A stretch of DNA of 64,000 bases from Marasmitruncus massiliensis (GCF_900186535.1 NZ_FYDE01000005.1:1588895-1652894); one strand, 5' to 3'. Positions 7,800-16,159 are shown, numbered from the stretch's first letter. Made by a program: numbers and translations. Notes: generated from the sequence alone by a model not told the origin.

Positions 7800-7977
7800 C
7801 TAGAGCTATGTAAAGTTCTTCCAATTCCAACTGTGATTTAATTAGCACATTCTCCGAGTTGGCTGCCATTTCCTTGGCTCTTCGCACCATCTCTACAGCA
7901 TCCGCAAGTTTCGCACTGATGCCAACAACCGATTGCTCTATCCGTTTGTCATGTAAATCGATAATCTCTGGTTCCAC
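7759..7977 (-). CDS. Small hypothetical protein, C-terminus created by a deletion junction
   Basis: A protein of about 72 residues that I do not recognise. It is mostly helical and charged, with a central segment of AKLADAVEMVRRAKEMA type. The GTG at 7977 is chosen because GGGAGGG lies 6 bases upstream; an ATG at 8013 lacks a ribosome-binding site. The last 13 codons overlap the recombinase relic in a different frame, so the native C-terminus was probably replaced when the surrounding element decayed. It is transcribed divergently from the XRE regulator, from a promoter containing one of two palindromes. Confidence 0.55.
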   Translation of the reverse strand: MEPEIIDLHDKRIEQSVVGISAKLADAVEMVRRAKEMAANSENVLIKSQLELEELYIALDTGADQRTAPPLH

Positions 7978-8016
7978 AAGCGTCCCTCCCATATGAATCA
8001 CGATATATCTCATTAC

Positions 8017-8062
8017 ATTTTAAGGGAATATACCTTAAAAGTCAATAAGGGATTATCCCTTA
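8017..8062. promoter_or_regulatory. Divergent promoter region with two palindromic operators
   Basis: Palindrome 1 is TTTTAAGG, 7 bases, CCTTAAAA (8018-8040). Palindrome 2 is TAAGGGATTATCCCTTA (8046-8062). Both have perfect 8-bp arms and share a TTAAGG/TAAGGG half-site. A minus-strand promoter, TTGACT (8040-8045) and TAAAAT (8017-8022) with 17 bases between, encloses palindrome 1. Palindrome 2 lies just before the XRE gene. This is the arrangement of an autoregulating phage-like repressor. Confidence 0.7.
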
Positions 8063-8089
8063 AGGCATAATGAGATTGAGGTGATCGCC

Positions 8090-8311
8090 ATGTATGAAAG
8101 AATTCGTAATATGCGGGAAGATAAAGATATAACACAAGCGCAAATGGCTGAATATTTAAGAATTCATCAAACAACTTATTCCGATTATGAACTTGGGAAT
8201 CTTAATATCCCTATACCAATATTGGATAAGCTCGCAGATTTGTTTGAGACCAGTATTGATTATCTTGTAAATCGTACGGATGAGAGGAAACCTTATCCTT
8301 GTAAGAAATAG
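8090..8311 (+). CDS. XRE-family helix-turn-helix regulator
   Basis: A 73-residue protein consisting of one Cro/CI-type helix-turn-helix domain: RIRNMREDKDITQAQMAEYL, then TYSDYELGN as the recognition part, and DYLVNRTD at the end. Such small repressors are typical of prophages and integrative elements. The ATG at 8090 is chosen because GAGGTGAT lies 4-11 bases upstream; the GTG at 8081 is part of that site. It is divergent from the small gene at 7759 and probably binds the two palindromes between them. A strong terminator follows. Confidence 0.85.
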   Translation: MYERIRNMREDKDITQAQMAEYLRIHQTTYSDYELGNLNIPIPILDKLADLFETSIDYLVNRTDERKPYPCKK

Positions 8312-8323
8312 ACAGGCAACTGA

Positions 8324-8370
8324 TTAAGAGAGGCTAAACCATTTATGGCTTAGCCTCTCTTAACTCTTTT
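8324..8370 (+). terminator. Terminator of the XRE regulator gene
   Basis: Perfect 14-bp stem (8324-8337 with 8350-8363), then CTCTTTT. It lies 12 bases after the regulator stop codon. Confidence 0.85.
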
Positions 8371-8442
8371 CCGTATCGGTTTGGAGTATGGCTCAATACG
8401 CTGCCCAATTGAACCGCGCCTTCCAGCATTCCTTTTTTGTAT

Positions 8443-9792
8443 TCATTCCACTGCGGAATGATAAATCGAGAGAATCTCCGCTTTTTGTTGCTCATCCATC
8501 TGGTTCAGATAGGAAACAAGCGCGGCCTGCCACTCGAGGTCTGTCTGGATTGTGAGTGTTTGGCCTGTAAGCGTAACGGGGGATACGGACAGCAGCATTG
8601 CAAGGGTAACGGGATCGAACAAGGCGTACAGCTGTTCGAATTCGTCCTCGAAAATGGAGCCGGATGCCAGTAAGTCGGTCAGGTCTTCCAGACTGCGCAG
8701 TTCGCTTTGCAGAATTTGCACTTTTTCTTTTGCCGTTTCGGCCAGCATAACCTCTTCGGCAACCAAAGCAAACGCGTCGTCCTCCAAACGCTCACCATCG
8801 GTATGGACAAGGCTGCGCGCAGCCGGGGTTATAACGGAAAGTTCCACGAGAGTTCCGCCTGCCGAATTGAGCAGATTTGCGAAATCAAGCGCTGCCCGCC
8901 GGATATAATCTTCCAGTTTCGGATACTCCAAAGCACTTTCTTTTAAAAACAACTCCGCTGTGTACCTGATGAGCTCCGCCCGCTGGCAGGGACTGAGCGG
9001 ACGCAGCTTTTGTTCCAGCCGGGTGCGTTCGTCTTCGGTAAGCAGCAGGCCGTCCCGCCCCAGCAGCTTATTTAGAAGAAGGTTCTGCAGGCATAGTGTG
9101 AATAAATTGATATAGGCGTCTGCGGCGGTGACGCGATGAGCGTCGGCATATCCTCCCAGTAAAGATTCAACGGTTTCCTGAGGATAACGGGCGCAAAAAC
9201 GGTTCTCAAGCGCAAGGGCGGACAGGCGCTTGTGCACCCCGGCAATCCCGCTTTCAGCCGGTTCGACTGCCAGCGGATATTCTGTGATCACTTCGAAATC
9301 ATGAGGAAAAGGATTTGTTTTCCAGCTGCGAATAAAATCAGGAAATGTGACATCCAGAACCAGCTGATAGCCCTGATTCGCTGTTTTCAGGCGGGTTGCG
9401 CGGGCACGGGACAACAGGGCGACACAGGCTTTTCCATGCTTGTCCAGCTGCTCCGTGCCCAACTCATACAGCGACTGAACGGACTGGCTGTGCAGCGTCG
9501 CAGCGCTTTCTTCCAGCGTCGGGAGAGATTTAAGCGCGGTGTCTATGCAATAAGCGATTCCGTCCATTAAATCATCTGCCAGTTCGACAGGAACGGAACT
9601 GCTTTTGTTATTTGTTATTTTTTTCAGCTGACTGTTCAGCAGTTCTAAAAGCTGATTCTGGAAAAAATCAGCAAATGTTTGATCGGCCAATCCTGTGCGT
9701 ACCATTTCCTGCAGCAGGGAAGCGGTAAACTGTTTATCCTCAATTGCCTCCGGATCAATTGCAGAGTGCTTTAAAATCTCACTGTTCGCCAA
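8443..9792 (-). CDS. DUF6179-like protein of unknown function
   Basis: A 449-residue soluble protein with no signal peptide or membrane segment and no catalytic motif that I recognise. It is helical throughout and Leu/Ala/Glu-rich. From memory it resembles the DUF6179 group of clostridial proteins, which stand beside DUF6323 genes as here; that naming is tentative. The TTG start at 9792 follows GAGGAGG and lies inside the last 22 bases of the upstream gene, so the two are translationally coupled. The overlap and shared strand suggest the two products act together. Confidence 0.7.
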   Translation of the reverse strand: MANSEILKHSAIDPEAIEDKQFTASLLQEMVRTGLADQTFADFFQNQLLELLNSQLKKITNNKSSSVPVELADDLMDGIAYCIDTALKSLPTLEESAATLHSQSVQSLYELGTEQLDKHGKACVALLSRARATRLKTANQGYQLVLDVTFPDFIRSWKTNPFPHDFEVITEYPLAVEPAESGIAGVHKRLSALALENRFCARYPQETVESLLGGYADAHRVTAADAYINLFTLCLQNLLLNKLLGRDGLLLTEDERTRLEQKLRPLSPCQRAELIRYTAELFLKESALEYPKLEDYIRRAALDFANLLNSAGGTLVELSVITPAARSLVHTDGERLEDDAFALVAEEVMLAETAKEKVQILQSELRSLEDLTDLLASGSIFEDEFEQLYALFDPVTLAMLLSVSPVTLTGQTLTIQTDLEWQAALVSYLNQMDEQQKAEILSIYHSAVE

Positions 9793-10349
9793 TTTCCGTC
9801 CTCCTCACCCTCACCAAACGAAAACTCGGATTCCTCATCGCTTTCATCCGGGCCATGATCATGGCCACAATCATGCGTATGCTCTGTTTCTTCCGCTTCC
9901 GGCGCGGTTTCGGTGCCATATACCCGGATATTATAGGCAATTGTGTCCATTACAATTGCAAGACTTTTCAGAGAGCCTTCACAGGCCCCGTTAAACGCCT
10001 CTTTCATCCGGTCGATGACCAGATCGTCCGGCATCCGCTCGAGAGATTCACTTTTCGTCTGATAAAACAGCTCCGTCAATTCAGCAAGGATATCCGCGTA
10101 AGTGTCTGAACTGACATACGGGGAATCACAAAATGCGAGGGCAAGACGGTTCAGCACTCCCGCGCCGAATTCTAATCGCCCATAACCGCGCAGTGCTTCG
10201 TTCCGTATCTGAACCAGTTTCACGACATCCTGCTGTGTCAGAGTGAGCCCGTATTGGCTGGATATTTCGTTGGTTTGAAGAAGGCTGTCCATGCTTCGCC
10301 TGGAAGGAAGATTATTTTCGCCGCGGAGCAGAGAAGTAAGGTTGCTCAT
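9771..10349 (-). CDS. DUF6323-like protein with His/Asp/Glu-rich tail
   Basis: A 192-residue protein resembling, from memory, the DUF6323 group: a helical region with YGLTLTQQDVVKLV, then GRLEFGAGVLNRLALAFCDS. The last 45 residues are strikingly acidic and contain several His in HTHDCGHDHG, which could bind a metal; this is inference. The ATG at 10349 is chosen because AAGGAG lies 9 bases upstream; an ATG at 10394 has no ribosome-binding site. It overlaps the DUF6179-like gene by 22 bases. Confidence 0.7.
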   Translation of the reverse strand: MSNLTSLLRGENNLPSRRSMDSLLQTNEISSQYGLTLTQQDVVKLVQIRNEALRGYGRLEFGAGVLNRLALAFCDSPYVSSDTYADILAELTELFYQTKSESLERMPDDLVIDRMKEAFNGACEGSLKSLAIVMDTIAYNIRVYGTETAPEAEETEHTHDCGHDHGPDESDEESEFSFGEGEEDGNWRTVRF

Positions 10350-10437
10350 CCAAGATTCTCCTTCATAAAGAGTTTGCCGGTCTGAATTTTGCATGGAAAG
10401 GCTTTGTAAAATGCAGAAAGCCGGCGATAACAGGGGG

Positions 10438-10565
10438 TTGACAAAACAGAAAAAATGTGCTATGATAGTTTTAGATATTTATAATTTATAAAATACATCT
10501 TAACTGCGTAAATTGAAGTATAACACAAACCGGGTGGATTGTCAATGATCCACCCGGTTTTTAGC
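10438..10565 (+). ncRNA. Candidate small RNA with own promoter and terminator
   Basis: A consensus-like promoter, TTGACA (10438-10443), 17 bases, TATGAT (10461-10466), points right. About 60 bases further an intrinsic terminator follows: a 12-bp stem (10528-10539 with 10548-10559) and TTTTT. Both neighbouring genes run leftward, so this promoter serves no protein gene. The predicted transcript, about 10473-10562, is AU-rich before the hairpin and has no good ribosome-binding site. The hairpin could alternatively be the terminator of the ABC permease gene on the other strand, but the T-run favours the + strand. Confidence 0.45.
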
Positions 10566-10591
10566 TGCTTGTTATCGAATGCTTTTTATGC

Positions 10592-11392
10592 TTATTCCAG
10601 ATTCAATTTTTTCTGCAGAATATAACTGGTTACCAGGAAAAAAACAGCGCATAAAAGGATATTTATGACATTGCTGATTTGGAAAAGGCCCTGAAGCAGG
10701 TTCATTATTTCAACAAATGCGCCGTCAAACTCATCCAGTTTTTCAATCGTGGATGGCATAATAAATGCCATGAATAGCGAGGACGCGCTTTGGATGGCAA
10801 AATTGATTCCCAGAAAGGCGCCGAACGACGCAAGAACACGATGCTTACCAAACAAGTGCCCGATTGCAATGGAAGTATAGATCATCAGGATGGTGGCAAC
10901 GCTGCTGATCAAAGCTGTCACGCTCAGTTGCAGGAACAGAGAAACTATTGCAGCATGATTCAGCGGAGCAAATTCCTGCTGAACCTCTGCCACCAGTTCC
11001 TGAATATGAGGAATCATTTCGCTGTTGAACACCATCAGAAAGATGGTAAACAGGGTAACCAGAAGGCTGAGAATCGTCCACATCACCGCGACCACAAGCT
11101 TGCTGGCGATATGCTGCCAGGATTTCACCGGCAGGGTAAACATCAGGTACCCCTCGTCGGAAAGCAGGTTTTTATAAAATCGCTGGATCATGACAAGATA
11201 GGTCAGCACGACGATCGCAACAATGATGATGATATAGGTTGCCATCGTTACGTTGGCAATGAAATCCGGCACCGGCGTATCAAACGAAAAAAATAACTTA
11301 TTGATCAGCGCGAAAACGATCAACGCGCCGTAAAAAGGCAGAAACAGGCGGCCTGTGGCGCTGATCTCGTAACGAATCAGTTTCCCTAGCAT
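10592..11392 (-). CDS. ABC-2 type transporter permease
   Basis: A 266-residue membrane protein with six hydrophobic segments in the ABC-2 permease pattern: one pair near residues 15-70, four more from about residue 100, and a C-terminal helix ending in ILQKKLNLE. It would form the membrane channel for the ATPase encoded immediately upstream, which it overlaps by seven bases. Together with the GntR gene this is a YtrA-YtrB-like operon, a class often induced by cell-wall-active peptides in Firmicutes. The substrate cannot be told from sequence. Confidence 0.8.
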   Translation of the reverse strand: MLGKLIRYEISATGRLFLPFYGALIVFALINKLFFSFDTPVPDFIANVTMATYIIIIVAIVVLTYLVMIQRFYKNLLSDEGYLMFTLPVKSWQHIASKLVVAVMWTILSLLVTLFTIFLMVFNSEMIPHIQELVAEVQQEFAPLNHAAIVSLFLQLSVTALISSVATILMIYTSIAIGHLFGKHRVLASFGAFLGINFAIQSASSLFMAFIMPSTIEKLDEFDGAFVEIMNLLQGLFQISNVINILLCAVFFLVTSYILQKKLNLE

Positions 11393-12084
11393 TTGAATTC
11401 CTCCCTGAATAAGGCGTCAACCGACATGCCTTTCTGTTCGCGGATTTCGTCCACAGAAGCAGTCAGAACAATATGCCCCTGATTGACAAATATGACATCA
11501 TCCAGAATCTGCTCAATGTCTGCAATCAGATGGGTAGAGATGATGATCGTGGCGTTTTCGTTGTAATTGCTCAAAATCGTGTTGAGGATATAATCACGCG
11601 TTGCCGGGTCCACACCGCCGATCGGTTCATCCAGCAGATAGAGCTGTGAGTCCCGGCTCATGACCAAAATCAGCTGAACCTTTTCCTTTGTCCCTTTTGA
11701 CATGGTTTTCAGGCGGTCTTTTGGGTTGATGCTCAGACGGGACAGCATGTCATATGCCCTTGATTCGTTAAAATCCGCGTAAAAATCCTTAAAGAATGCG
11801 ATGAGCTCATGTACCCGCATCCAGCTGTTCAGATAGGTGCGTTCCGGCAGATAGGAAACAATTTTTTTGGTTTCCAGCCCAACCGCTTTCCCGCCTATCA
11901 GGAGCTCACCGCCCGTAGGGGTCAGCAGCCCGTTGCAAAGCTTGATCAGGGTGCTTTTGCCGCTCCCGTTCGGCCCCAGCAGGCGAATGATCCTCCCGCG
12001 CGGAATCGTTAAATCCAAACGGTCCAGCGCGAGCTTCGCGCCATACCATTTGCTGATTGCGCGGCATTCCAAAATCGGTTCCAT
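11386..12084 (-). CDS. ABC transporter ATP-binding protein, YtrB-like
   Basis: A 232-residue ATPase with Walker A LLGPNGSGKSTLIKLCNG at about residues 35-52, signature loop TMSKGTKEKVQL, Walker B LYLLDEPIGGVDP and switch histidine in ISTHL. The signature reads SKGTKEK instead of LSGGQ, as is common in bacterial ABC-2 exporters. The start ATG overlaps the TAA of the GntR gene (TAATG). It powers the adjacent permease. Confidence 0.9.
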   Translation of the reverse strand: MEPILECRAISKWYGAKLALDRLDLTIPRGRIIRLLGPNGSGKSTLIKLCNGLLTPTGGELLIGGKAVGLETKKIVSYLPERTYLNSWMRVHELIAFFKDFYADFNESRAYDMLSRLSINPKDRLKTMSKGTKEKVQLILVMSRDSQLYLLDEPIGGVDPATRDYILNTILSNYNENATIIISTHLIADIEQILDDVIFVNQGHIVLTASVDEIREQKGMSVDALFREEFKC

Positions 12085-12452
12085 TACTTTTCCCCCCTTG
12101 CTGCGTTTTCCAGCATTCGAATCGTTTGAGAACGGTCAAAGCCCAGTTTAGACATTTTTTCAAAAAACTCCCGAATTTCAACCATTGCCAGGCTGTCTTT
12201 TAACTTTTGTATCATATTGCCGTCCTCCGTTATAAAACGTCCGCTGGTTCTGACGGTATACAGCAGACCGTCACGCTCCAGTTCCGACAAGGCGCGCTGC
12301 ATGGTATTCGGATTCACAGCGGCCTGCGCGGCCAGATCTCTGACAGACGGGAGACGTTCACCGGGCCCCCACAGGCCGGAGATAATATTCAGCTCTATCT
12401 GCTCAATCAATTGCGCATAAATTGGACGGTCTTTTTTGAATTCCCAGGTCAA
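12084..12452 (-). CDS. GntR-family (YtrA subfamily) transcriptional regulator
   Basis: A 122-residue regulator. The N-terminal winged helix shows PIYAQLIEQIELNIISG, LPSVRDLA and NPNTMQRALSELERDGLL, and the short C-terminal arm of about 40 residues marks the YtrA subfamily. The TTG at 12452 is chosen because AAGGAGGAGG lies 8 bases before it; an ATG at 12494 sits inside the promoter. The gene leads an operon with the ABC ATPase and permease and probably represses it through an inverted repeat overlapping the promoter. Confidence 0.88.
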   Translation of the reverse strand: MTWEFKKDRPIYAQLIEQIELNIISGLWGPGERLPSVRDLAAQAAVNPNTMQRALSELERDGLLYTVRTSGRFITEDGNMIQKLKDSLAMVEIREFFEKMSKLGFDRSQTIRMLENAARGEK

Positions 12453-12469
12453 GCAGGCCTCCTCCTTTG

Positions 12470-12522
12470 TTATTGTATTAGTGATTTGATACAATAATAC
12501 AACGCACCTGAATCGTTGTCAA
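12470..12522 (-). promoter_or_regulatory. Promoter and GntR operator of the YtrA-like operon
   Basis: On the minus strand TTGACA (12517-12522), 17 bases, TATTAT (12494-12499). A perfect 9-bp inverted repeat, TTATTGTAT (12470-12478) and ATACAATAA (12489-12497), covers the -10 element and the start point. The placement fits autorepression by the GntR protein. Confidence 0.75.
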
Positions 12523-12540
12523 GAAAAAGTTTCGAAGCAT

Positions 12541-12585
12541 AAAAAGAGATACCGGAACAGGCTTGCCTGTTCCGGTATCTCTTTT
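12541..12585. terminator. Strong bidirectional terminator
   Basis: Nearly continuous 21-bp perfect stem (12542-12562 with 12565-12585) flanked by A-runs and T-runs on both sides. On the minus strand it ends the P-type ATPase transcript. Confidence 0.85.
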
Positions 12586-12594
12586 CTATACAAT

Positions 12595-15225
12595 TCAGCG
12601 CCATCTGAACAGATAAGAAATCCCCTTGATTGCCTCCATAATCACAAGCGGTAGCAAAGAAAGCCCGATTACCATAATCCACTCGGATGCGTTCATCGGA
12701 ATGACTTCAAAAATCAGCTGCATGAACGGAACACACAGCACGAACAGCATCAGCAGAATGGCGGCGATAAAGGCGCCCACCATGTATTTGTTGGAAAAGA
12801 TACCGATTTTAAAAAGGGAATGGCGGGACCGGATGTTGAATGCGTGTACCAGCTGGGAGATCGACAGGACTGCCAAGGCCATGGTCTCACCCAGCGGGAG
12901 GCCGGCGTTGGCAAGCGCCGTGCGCGTACCGATATAATAAGCAAACAAGGTGAGGGCTCCAATCATAATCCCCTGCAAAACAGCCATTACCCCGACGCCG
13001 TGCGCAAAAATGCTCTCATTCTTTGCACGCGGCCGCCGTTTCATGACGTCAAATTCCACAGGCTCCATGCCCAAGGCCAAAGCAGGCAGGCTGTCCGTCA
13101 CCAGGTTTACCCAGAGAAGCTGGATCGGGAGCAGAGGCGATTCTCTCCACAGAAGCATGGCAATAAATACGGTGACAATTTCTCCGAAGTTGCAGGAAAG
13201 CAAAAAGTGTACCGCTTTGCGGATATTGTCATAGATGCCGCGCCCTTCCCGCACGGCGGTGACAATGGTGGAAAAATTATCGTCCGTCAGGGTCATATCC
13301 GCGGCGCCCTTTGCCACGTCGGTGCCTGTGATACCCATCGCGCAGCCAATATCGGCCGCTTTCAGCGCGGGGGCGTCATTTACGCCGTCGCCGGTCATGG
13401 CAACCACTTCGCCGGCGTCCTGCCATGCTCTGACGATCCGGATCTTATCCGATGGGGTGACGCGCGCGTATACACGGAAATGGCGGATATTCGCCGCCAG
13501 CTGTTCATCGCTCATCGCCGCCAGTTGTGTTCCGGTCACCGCTTCGCTTTCCTCCTGTAAAATTCCGAGTTCCTTTGCAATCGCCGAAGCGGTGACGACA
13601 TGGTCGCCGGTAATCATCACAGTCCGGATACCCGCATCGTCGCATTCCCGGATAGACGCAACCACTTCCGGCCTCGGCGGGTCGATCATACCCACCAGCC
13701 CCGCAAAGGTCAGCCCGCTTTCCAGCTCCTGGGGGAGAAACAGAACCGGAACCTGTTCCAGGAGTTTGAACCCGACCGCGAGCACCCGCAGCGCATCGCG
13801 CCCCATTGCTTCATTGGCCTGTAACGCGGCGGGGATATCTCCGACCGTGCACCGCTCCATCAAAATATCAGGAGCACCTTTTACGATTGCGTACAGCTGC
13901 CCGTCGATCCGGTTTACCGTCGTCATCAGCTTTCGGTCGGAATCAAACGGGATTTCACCGACCCGCGGGAATTCATTGAAGAGTTCGGCTTTCGCCAGCC
14001 CGTTTTTCAGGGCGCAGGCGACGATCGCGGTCTCCGTCGGATCGCCGATATGCTTTTCTTTTCCGTCTATCAGTTCAACACTGCCGTCGGTGCAAAGCGT
14101 TACGAGCTTGATCAGGTCATAAATTTTGCCTGAAAGTCCGCCGTCGAGGGACTCGATCTCGCCGCCTGCGTACGCTTTCACCAGCGTCATACGGTTTTGT
14201 GTAAGCGTTCCGGTTTTATCGGAGCAGATCACTGACGCGCTTCCCAAGGTTTCTACAGCGGGGAGACGCCGGATGATTGCATTTTTTGCAACCATCCGCT
14301 GCACGCCGATGGCCAGTACGATCGTCACAATTGCGGGCAGCCCTTCCGGGATAGCGGCTACCGCGAGGGAAACCGCGGTCATGAACATCTCAAGCAGCGG
14401 CAGCCGTTCAAGCAGCCCGACCGCAAAAATGACTGCGCAGATGCCCAACGCCAAAAAGCCGAGGTATTTTCCGAGCTGGGCCAGCTTGCGCTGGAGAGGG
14501 GTATTCTCTGTTCCCGCGTTCTCCAGCATGGCCGCAATCCTGCCCATCTCCGTGTGCATGCCGGTTTCCACCACGACGGCGGTACCCCGCCCGTAGGAGA
14601 TGGCACAGCCCGAATAGACCATATTGACACGGTCGCCCAAGGGCGCGTCCTCTTTGACTGCGGTGCCCGCGTTTTTTTCAGCAGGCACCGATTCGCCGGT
14701 CAGCGCGGATTCGTCACTTTTCAGGCTGGCGGACTCTGTCAGCCGGCAGTCGGCGGGAACGAAATCGCCTGCTTCCAGCGAGATGAGATCGCCGGGAACC
14801 AGTTGTGAGGAGGGGACAGAGGTAACCGTACCGGAACGGATCACGCGGGCCATCGGCGCCGACATTTGTTTGAGCGCCTCCAGTGCGGCTTCCGCCTTGC
14901 TTTCCTGCAAAACGCCCAGAATCGCGTTGATCAGGATAATCAGTACAATGACAATTGGTTCGATCCAGTCTGCTTCCTGCCCGTTGACGGCATGATAGAT
15001 ACTGAGGCCTAACGAAACCGCCGCCGCAGCCAGAAGGATACCGATCATCACGTCCTTCATCTGGGCAATCAGGCGCTGAAAAAAGGTAAGGGGCGGTTTT
15101 TCATTCAGCCTGTTCGGGCCGAATCTTCCCAGACGTTCTCCCGCCACTTCCGGCGAGAGGCCGCGTACAGCGTCTGTACCCAGTTCTGAGATGACGTTTT
15201 TCTGCTTCTCACTGTACCAATTCAA
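12595..15225 (-). CDS. Cation-transporting P-type ATPase, Ca2+ (type II) class
   Basis: An 876-residue pump. In order: N-terminal cation ATPase domain (SPEVAGERLGRFGPNRL), actuator motif LTGESVPAEK, M4 motif AAIPEGLPAIVTIVLA with the PEGLP calcium-site sequence, phosphorylation motif CSDKTGTLTQN, nucleotide-binding KGAPD, hinge MTGDGVNDAPALK, and six C-terminal helices containing LLWVNLVTDSLPALALG with the N and D ligands. These residues place it with SERCA/PMCA-like bacterial Ca2+ exporters. The TTG start at 15225 follows AGGAGGG. The gene is monocistronic. Confidence 0.92.
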   Translation of the reverse strand: MNWYSEKQKNVISELGTDAVRGLSPEVAGERLGRFGPNRLNEKPPLTFFQRLIAQMKDVMIGILLAAAAVSLGLSIYHAVNGQEADWIEPIVIVLIILINAILGVLQESKAEAALEALKQMSAPMARVIRSGTVTSVPSSQLVPGDLISLEAGDFVPADCRLTESASLKSDESALTGESVPAEKNAGTAVKEDAPLGDRVNMVYSGCAISYGRGTAVVVETGMHTEMGRIAAMLENAGTENTPLQRKLAQLGKYLGFLALGICAVIFAVGLLERLPLLEMFMTAVSLAVAAIPEGLPAIVTIVLAIGVQRMVAKNAIIRRLPAVETLGSASVICSDKTGTLTQNRMTLVKAYAGGEIESLDGGLSGKIYDLIKLVTLCTDGSVELIDGKEKHIGDPTETAIVACALKNGLAKAELFNEFPRVGEIPFDSDRKLMTTVNRIDGQLYAIVKGAPDILMERCTVGDIPAALQANEAMGRDALRVLAVGFKLLEQVPVLFLPQELESGLTFAGLVGMIDPPRPEVVASIRECDDAGIRTVMITGDHVVTASAIAKELGILQEESEAVTGTQLAAMSDEQLAANIRHFRVYARVTPSDKIRIVRAWQDAGEVVAMTGDGVNDAPALKAADIGCAMGITGTDVAKGAADMTLTDDNFSTIVTAVREGRGIYDNIRKAVHFLLSCNFGEIVTVFIAMLLWRESPLLPIQLLWVNLVTDSLPALALGMEPVEFDVMKRRPRAKNESIFAHGVGVMAVLQGIMIGALTLFAYYIGTRTALANAGLPLGETMALAVLSISQLVHAFNIRSRHSLFKIGIFSNKYMVGAFIAAILLMLFVLCVPFMQLIFEVIPMNASEWIMVIGLSLLPLVIMEAIKGISYLFRWR

Positions 15226-15402
15226 TGTAAAGCCCTCCTAACAGCTCCTGTGACGATTCGCTTGACTGTATTCAGTTTTGACTCCAAGACAGGAGCGTAT
15301 GCAAATTTCCTCTGGACTCCACCCGCGCATATCAAATTTCGTCCGAATGATAGGACTATTTTACAGAAAAAATTTCCGTACTTCAAGATACCTTCAGAAA
15401 AT

Positions 15403-15882
15403 TTACCAGCGCCGGACGCCTTCAATATGCAGATATCTGGCCTGGGCGAATGTATAGCTGGAGAGCGGACGCAGATGCGCGTCATACGTGTGGGTAGAGA
15501 TCGCAATCGGGTCGGTTCCCGTAACTAAAAGCGAGTGGTACCACCTGTCATCCTCATTTCCAAGCTGGATAACGTCTCCCAATTGGATATTGTCGGCATT
15601 TACTACGCTGGCAAATGGGCCGACCGACCGGTTTTGCGTCAGAAACCGATACAAAAACGGGACGCCGCTCCATGCGGCAGATCTGTCACGTGAGTTATTA
15701 AAGTACCAGCCGGTATCTTTTTGATAGTTCATAATGCCGCTTCCGGCGTAGATGCACTGGGAAATAAAATTCGTGCAGTCTCCGCCCATGCCGTCGAATG
15801 AAAAAAATCTTGGGTTGCGGTCAAACGCCCAGTGTTCCGCATATTGGACAGCGCTGTCACGGCGATAAGGGACAATCGTCAT
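15403..15882 (-). CDS. Amidase-domain protein (Amidase_6 family)
   Basis: A 159-residue protein that is almost entirely the putative amidase domain (Amidase_6), an NlpC/P60-like papain fold: YAEHWAFDRNPRF, then GGDCTNFISQCIYAG with the likely nucleophile Cys, and YHSLLVTG with the likely His. There is no signal peptide, so it may act in the cytoplasm or in the spore. The family is common in spore-forming Firmicutes. A larger secreted relative is encoded at 38676-39878. The ATG is preceded by GGAGG. Confidence 0.82.
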   Translation of the reverse strand: MTIVPYRRDSAVQYAEHWAFDRNPRFFSFDGMGGDCTNFISQCIYAGSGIMNYQKDTGWYFNNSRDRSAAWSGVPFLYRFLTQNRSVGPFASVVNADNIQLGDVIQLGNEDDRWYHSLLVTGTDPIAISTHTYDAHLRPLSSYTFAQARYLHIEGVRRW

Positions 15883-15928
15883 TTTGCTTCCTCCTTCAAA
15901 TCGTGTTACTGCATCCTACGCAGTTCAC

Positions 15929-15957
15929 TTGACTTTTGCAAGTGATTCGATTAAAAT
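15929..15957 (+). promoter_or_regulatory. Promoter of the cobalamin operon
   Basis: TTGACT (15929-15934), 17 bases, TAAAAT (15952-15957), about 35 bases before the riboswitch aptamer. Confidence 0.65.
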
Positions 15958-15991
15958 TTGAATAGTACTTTTAGCAAGTTTTAGTAAACGA

Positions 15992-16159
15992 GTATCATGG
16001 ATTGTTTATAACTGTACGTGAAGTGGGGAAGCGGGTGAAAATCCCGCGCAGGGACGCTGCTGTGAGTGTGGAGTGAAGGCTTGTGATGCCACTGGGATGT
16101 TCTCGGGAAGGCTAGCCCGAGCAGAGAAGCATAAGCCAGAATACCCGTCCGTATGATGC
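15992..16159 (+). promoter_or_regulatory. Cobalamin (B12) riboswitch
   Basis: The aptamer features are visible: P1 pairing GTATCAT (15992-15998) with ATGATGC (16153-16159); the core GGGGAAGCGGGTGAAAATCC near 16025, GCAGGGACGCTGCTGTGA, GCCACTGGGA, and the B12 box AGCCAGAATACCCG at about 16134-16147. It precedes the cbi operon and should lower its expression when adenosylcobalamin or a related corrinoid binds. Confidence 0.93.

Noticed and set aside
13235-14122. 295-codon open frame on the + strand inside the P-type ATPase gene
   Set aside because: It is antisense to an intact 876-residue pump with all catalytic motifs, is Ser/Ala/Pro-rich as expected of a shadow frame, and has no recognised domain.
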